Source: a bacterium (lineage in GTDB: Bacteria > UBA9089 > UBA9088 > JAGUXG01). Taken from it: a stretch of DNA of 8,306 nt. A program made the translations under genes and the position numbers. This document shows positions 6,607 through 8,306 of this stretch, in pieces (positions within the stretch are counted from its first letter, which is position 1; each line of letters opens with the position of its first letter). The notes under the pieces are model-generated. The model did no database searches. It had not been told where the DNA came from and worked only from the letters and a program-made list of their open reading frames with translations. The DNA lies in assembly GCA_030018505.1 (NCBI GenBank), contig JASEHO010000066.1, forward strand, positions 1 through 8,306. Direction: 5' to 3'.

Positions 6607-6816
6607 ATGATAGCTGGTTTAGGTCCAACAGAATTAGGTTTCATCCTCCTTATTGCCCTGGTCATCTTTGGAGCAGAAAGGCTTACAGGGATTGGTGGCG
6701 CCCTTGGCAAAGGCATTAGGGATTTTAAGAAGGGTCTTTCTGGTGCAGATGAAGAGGTTAAGAAGAATCTTGAGGATGTAGAGAAGATTTCATCGGACAA
6801 AGAGAAAAGTGGTTGA
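6607..6816 (+). CDS. tatA: Sec-independent translocase subunit TatA
   Basis: The 69-residue protein has the TatA/E layout: a short periplasmic N-terminus with GPTEL (6-10), one membrane helix (about 9-22), the FGAERL hinge (21-26), an amphipathic helix with GGALGKGIRDFKKG (30-43), and a charged, acidic-lysine tail. TatA oligomers form the passage through which folded twin-arginine proteins cross the inner membrane after TatC recognises them. It is slightly short for the family but complete. tatC overlaps it by 8 nt (6809-6816), so the two are co-translated. No separate TatB is visible; many bacteria run a TatA-TatC system with a bifunctional TatA. TatA versus TatE/B naming rests on length and context. 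Confidence 0.92.
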   Translation: MIAGLGPTELGFILLIALVIFGAERLTGIGGALGKGIRDFKKGLSGADEEVKKNLEDVEKISSDKEKSG

Positions 6817-7510
6817 AAGCTCCAAAAACTTCTTTGGGCATTTGGAAGAGCTAAGAAGAAGGCTGATTGTCATTCTTTGCTCTCTTTTTATAACAACCAC
6901 AGTCTGCTACTTCTTTTCTGATAGACTTCTTTTGGCTTTAAGATCCTTTTGCGACATAGAGTTTCTTTATCTCTCGCCATTAGAGCCTCTAATGGTAAAA
7001 ATGAAGGTGGCTTTATTCTGTGCCATCTTACTTTCCGTTCCAATTATTCTTCATCAGATTCTCTCCTTTATCATCCCTGGTTTAACAAAGAAAGAGGAGA
7101 AAGTAATCCTGCCAGTGGTGATTGCCGTCTCTTTTTTATTTATCATAGGTGCGGCGCTCGGTCTTTTGGTGGTGCTTCCCTATACCTTGAAATGGCTATC
7201 AGGACAGGCAGGAGGAGAAGGGGTGCCAATAAAGGCATTGCGAGCAGAGTATGTTCTTACTTTTGTTGTTTGGATAGTAGTTATTTGTGGGGCAATCTTA
7301 CAGACACCCATCTTAGTTATCTCTTTGATAAAGATTAAACTCCTGTCAGTGGCTCAGATTCGTAAGCAATGGCAATATGTCTATCTTGGAATTTTGGTCT
7401 TTGCTGGAATCATCACTCCAGATTGGAACCCCATCACGATGTTAGCCGTTGCCATTCCCATTATTCTCCTTTGGGAAATAAGCCTATTTTTAGCCAGGCT
7501 CATCCGCTAA
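6809..7510 (+). CDS. tatC: Sec-independent translocase subunit TatC
   Basis: This 233-residue, six-helix inner-membrane receptor binds twin-arginine signal peptides and recruits TatA. Near the N-terminus HLEELRRRL (11-19) is the conserved cytoplasmic motif. F87 and E96 in FIIPGLTKKE have the same spacing as the signal-peptide-binding F94 and E103 of the Escherichia coli protein. ITPDWNPITM (202-211) is the conserved loop between helices 5 and 6. Hydrophobic segments lie at about 20-37, 66-88, 101-125, 147-175, 190-204 and 208-228. The start is GTG at 6809, inside the end of tatA; no other start lies upstream of the first motif and no strong ribosome site is present, so coupling to tatA is expected. 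No terminator is evident right after the stop. Confidence 0.95.
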   Translation: MVESSKNFFGHLEELRRRLIVILCSLFITTTVCYFFSDRLLLALRSFCDIEFLYLSPLEPLMVKMKVALFCAILLSVPIILHQILSFIIPGLTKKEEKVILPVVIAVSFLFIIGAALGLLVVLPYTLKWLSGQAGGEGVPIKALRAEYVLTFVVWIVVICGAILQTPILVISLIKIKLLSVAQIRKQWQYVYLGILVFAGIITPDWNPITMLAVAIPIILLWEISLFLARLIR

Positions 7511-7539
7511 TTTTGTAATTCCAATCACTTAAAAGTTTA

Positions 7540-7568
7540 TTGACAAAACCTGTTTTTTCCTTTATCCT
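7540..7568 (+). promoter_or_regulatory. Promoter of the beta-helix transcription unit
   Basis: A consensus TTGACA (7540-7545) is followed after 17 bp by TATCCT (7563-7568, 4 of 6). Transcription would start near 7575, giving a leader of about 175 nt before the beta-helix gene. The -10 box forms half of the inverted repeat TATCC-TTCTA-GGATA (7563-7577), a possible operator. Confidence 0.55.
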
Positions 7569-7608
7569 TCTAGGATAGAATAGGTGTAAAATAGGGAGGG
7601 GACTGTTC

Positions 7609-7626
7609 ATGGAAGAAAAGATATGA
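7609..7626 (+). CDS. Five-codon leader ORF (MEEKI)
   Basis: The ATG follows a very strong Shine-Dalgarno sequence, AGGGAGGGG (7593-7601), at a 7-nt spacing. The frame closes after five codons with a TGA that overlaps the next ATG as ATGA (7623-7626). So short a frame behind so good a ribosome site suggests a leader peptide that delivers ribosomes to the following frame, not a functional protein. The alternative is that the site serves the ATG at 7623 directly, although the distance is too long for that. Confidence 0.35.
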   Translation: MEEKI

Positions 7627-7754
7627 AGATCGCCAAGGTATTTCCCTATTTGATGCTCCTTTTTCTGTCTTTTAAAAACAGAGGCAGAGACTATAAGAAT
7701 AACTGTAGGGGTGCAGCAAGAGTAGCTACAGCCTCTTTTTTTGTCGTAAAATGA
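7623..7754 (+). CDS. 43-codon leader ORF overlapping the beta-helix start
   Basis: The frame encodes a 43-residue peptide starting MKIAKVFPYLMLLFLSF and ending TASFFVVK. The first third is hydrophobic after two lysines, like a short signal or membrane segment; the rest is basic (KNRGRDYKNN). It starts in an ATGA overlap with the five-codon ORF and ends in an ATGA overlap (7751-7754) with the beta-helix gene. The terminator-like hairpin lies inside it. I recognise no family. It may be a leader whose translation controls the hairpin, or an accidental open frame in a non-coding leader RNA. Confidence 0.3.
   Translation: MKIAKVFPYLMLLFLSFKNRGRDYKNNCRGAARVATASFFVVK
7681..7742 (+). terminator. Terminator-like hairpin in the leader of the beta-helix gene
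   Basis: GAGGC (7681-7685) pairs with GCCTC (7731-7735), and TGTAG (7704-7708) with CTACA (7726-7730). The two stems are continuous on the 3' side, with an 18-nt bulge on the 5' side and a 17-nt loop. Seven T (7736-7742) follow directly. A competing hairpin TCTGT (7664-7668) with ACAGA (7678-7682) would take up part of the first arm. The structure ends 8 nt before the beta-helix ATG. That position suggests attenuation control and not the end of tatC, since it lies within a separate leader. Confidence 0.55.
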
Positions 7755-8306
7755 TAAAAAAGATAGCTATTGTCGGATTTTTGTTGAGCCTTTTTATTGT
7801 CCATGATGTAAGGCCAGATACCTTTGTAAGTGGTAATGTTTCTGGAAGCTGGACCCTAACAGGAAGTCCTTATATAATAGCCACAGACACAATCACTGTT
7901 GCCACAGATACAACATTAAGGATATACCCAGGGGTTGAGGTATGGTTTGCCACCAACACACCTTTTTCTGTTTATGGAACTCTGACAGCCATAGGAACTG
8001 ATAGCAGCACTCGGGTTATCTTCAGGGGCTCAGAAACCTCTTCTCTCTGGGAAGGGATACGGATAATCGGCTCTGGCGCAAGCAATACTGCCTTAAGTTA
8101 TGTTGAGATACGGCAGGCAAGGTGTGCCGTCTATTTGGAGAACACCTCTAATATCTCCATAACAGACAGCCTGATTCACGATTGCTATGGAACATCTGCC
8201 TATGGAATCTGGATAGGGAGTTCATCTAATATCTCCATAACAGACAGCCTAATTCACGATTGCTATGGAACATCTGCCTATGGAATCTGGATAGGGAGTT
8301 CATCTA
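7751..8306 (+). CDS. Exported right-handed beta-helix protein, 3' end outside the window
   Basis: An open frame of 185 codons runs off the right edge without a stop. Residues 1-17 (MIKKIAIVGFLLSLFIV) look like a Sec signal peptide, with two lysines before a hydrophobic core. No twin-arginine pair is present and no clean cleavage site can be called. Residues about 26-95 resemble the N-terminal cap common in large surface proteins (SGSWTLTGSPYII, then LRIYPGVEVWF). From about residue 105 the sequence reads as parallel beta-helix coils of the NosD/pectate-lyase kind (AVYLENTSNISITDSLIHD). Residues 133-158 and 159-184 are identical 26-residue coils. No ribosome site precedes the ATG, which overlaps the preceding ORF's stop, so coupled translation is likely. 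Catalytic or merely structural function is unknown. Confidence 0.85.
   Translation, partial: MIKKIAIVGFLLSLFIVHDVRPDTFVSGNVSGSWTLTGSPYIIATDTITVATDTTLRIYPGVEVWFATNTPFSVYGTLTAIGTDSSTRVIFRGSETSSLWEGIRIIGSGASNTALSYVEIRQARCAVYLENTSNISITDSLIHDCYGTSAYGIWIGSSSNISITDSLIHDCYGTSAYGIWIGSSS
8147..8306 (+). repeat. 78-bp in-frame tandem repeat in the beta-helix gene
   Basis: Units at 8147-8224 and 8225-8302 differ at one base (8173 G, 8251 A; Leu CTG versus CTA, synonymous), and a third unit appears to begin at 8303. Each encodes 26 residues, starting SNISITDSLIHDCYG. Near-identity at synonymous positions points to a very recent duplication. The array probably continues beyond the window. Confidence 0.95.

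Noticed and set aside
7721..7742. TAGCTACA followed by CCTCT resembles the core of a preQ1-I riboswitch.
   Set aside because: The 5' stem arm and loop lengths do not fit, the A-rich tail that forms the pseudoknot is missing, and the downstream gene has no link to queuosine.

Overview
The window looks like a chromosomal segment of a bacterium with a two-membrane or otherwise export-active envelope. Its base composition is moderately AT-rich by eye. It carries housekeeping genes in short, partly divergent units, and its intergenic spaces are rich in small AT-rich repeats. The gene mix is a CooC-type nickel-maturation ATPase, a DbpA-domain DEAD-box helicase, a lone trpD, a long-form asparagine synthetase, TatA/TatC and a secreted beta-helix protein. 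This fits anaerobic or candidate-phylum bacteria, but nothing here fixes the taxon and I would not name one.

Left part (1-2686). At the left edge is a 79-bp tandem repeat, then two leftward genes: a CooC-like ATPase (2555-1797) and, 48 nt further on, a DEAD-box RNA helicase (1748-159) with a strong ribosome binding site. A 131-bp divergent region follows. It contains a heptanucleotide tandem array almost touching the cooC start codon and a good sigma70-type promoter for the rightward unit.

Middle (2687-5776). Anthranilate phosphoribosyltransferase (trpD) and a glutamine-hydrolysing asparagine synthetase (asnB) are separated by 5 nt and probably form one operon. Start sites inside the longest open frames are set by a promoter position (trpD) and by the obligatory N-terminal cysteine (asnB). 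The 3' flank of asnB holds copies of dispersed repeats. One copy supplies the last codons of asnB, and another is an inverted relative of the repeat at the left edge.

Right part (5777-8306). A leftward calcineurin-type phosphoesterase diverges from a rightward tatA-tatC pair. The two promoters face away from each other, share a 9-bp inverted repeat at their -35 elements, and place transcription starts at or within a few bases of the start codons. After tatC comes a separate promoter with a leader of about 175 nt. This leader holds a five-codon ORF behind a strong ribosome binding site and a 43-codon ORF. Both end in ATGA overlaps with the next start, and an intrinsic-terminator-like hairpin with seven T ends 8 nt before the start of a large exported right-handed beta-helix protein. 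That gene runs off the window, and its last 156 bases are two almost identical 78-bp (26-codon) repeats. The leader and the beta-helix gene are the most interesting part of the window.

No tRNA, rRNA, CRISPR array or insertion sequence was seen.
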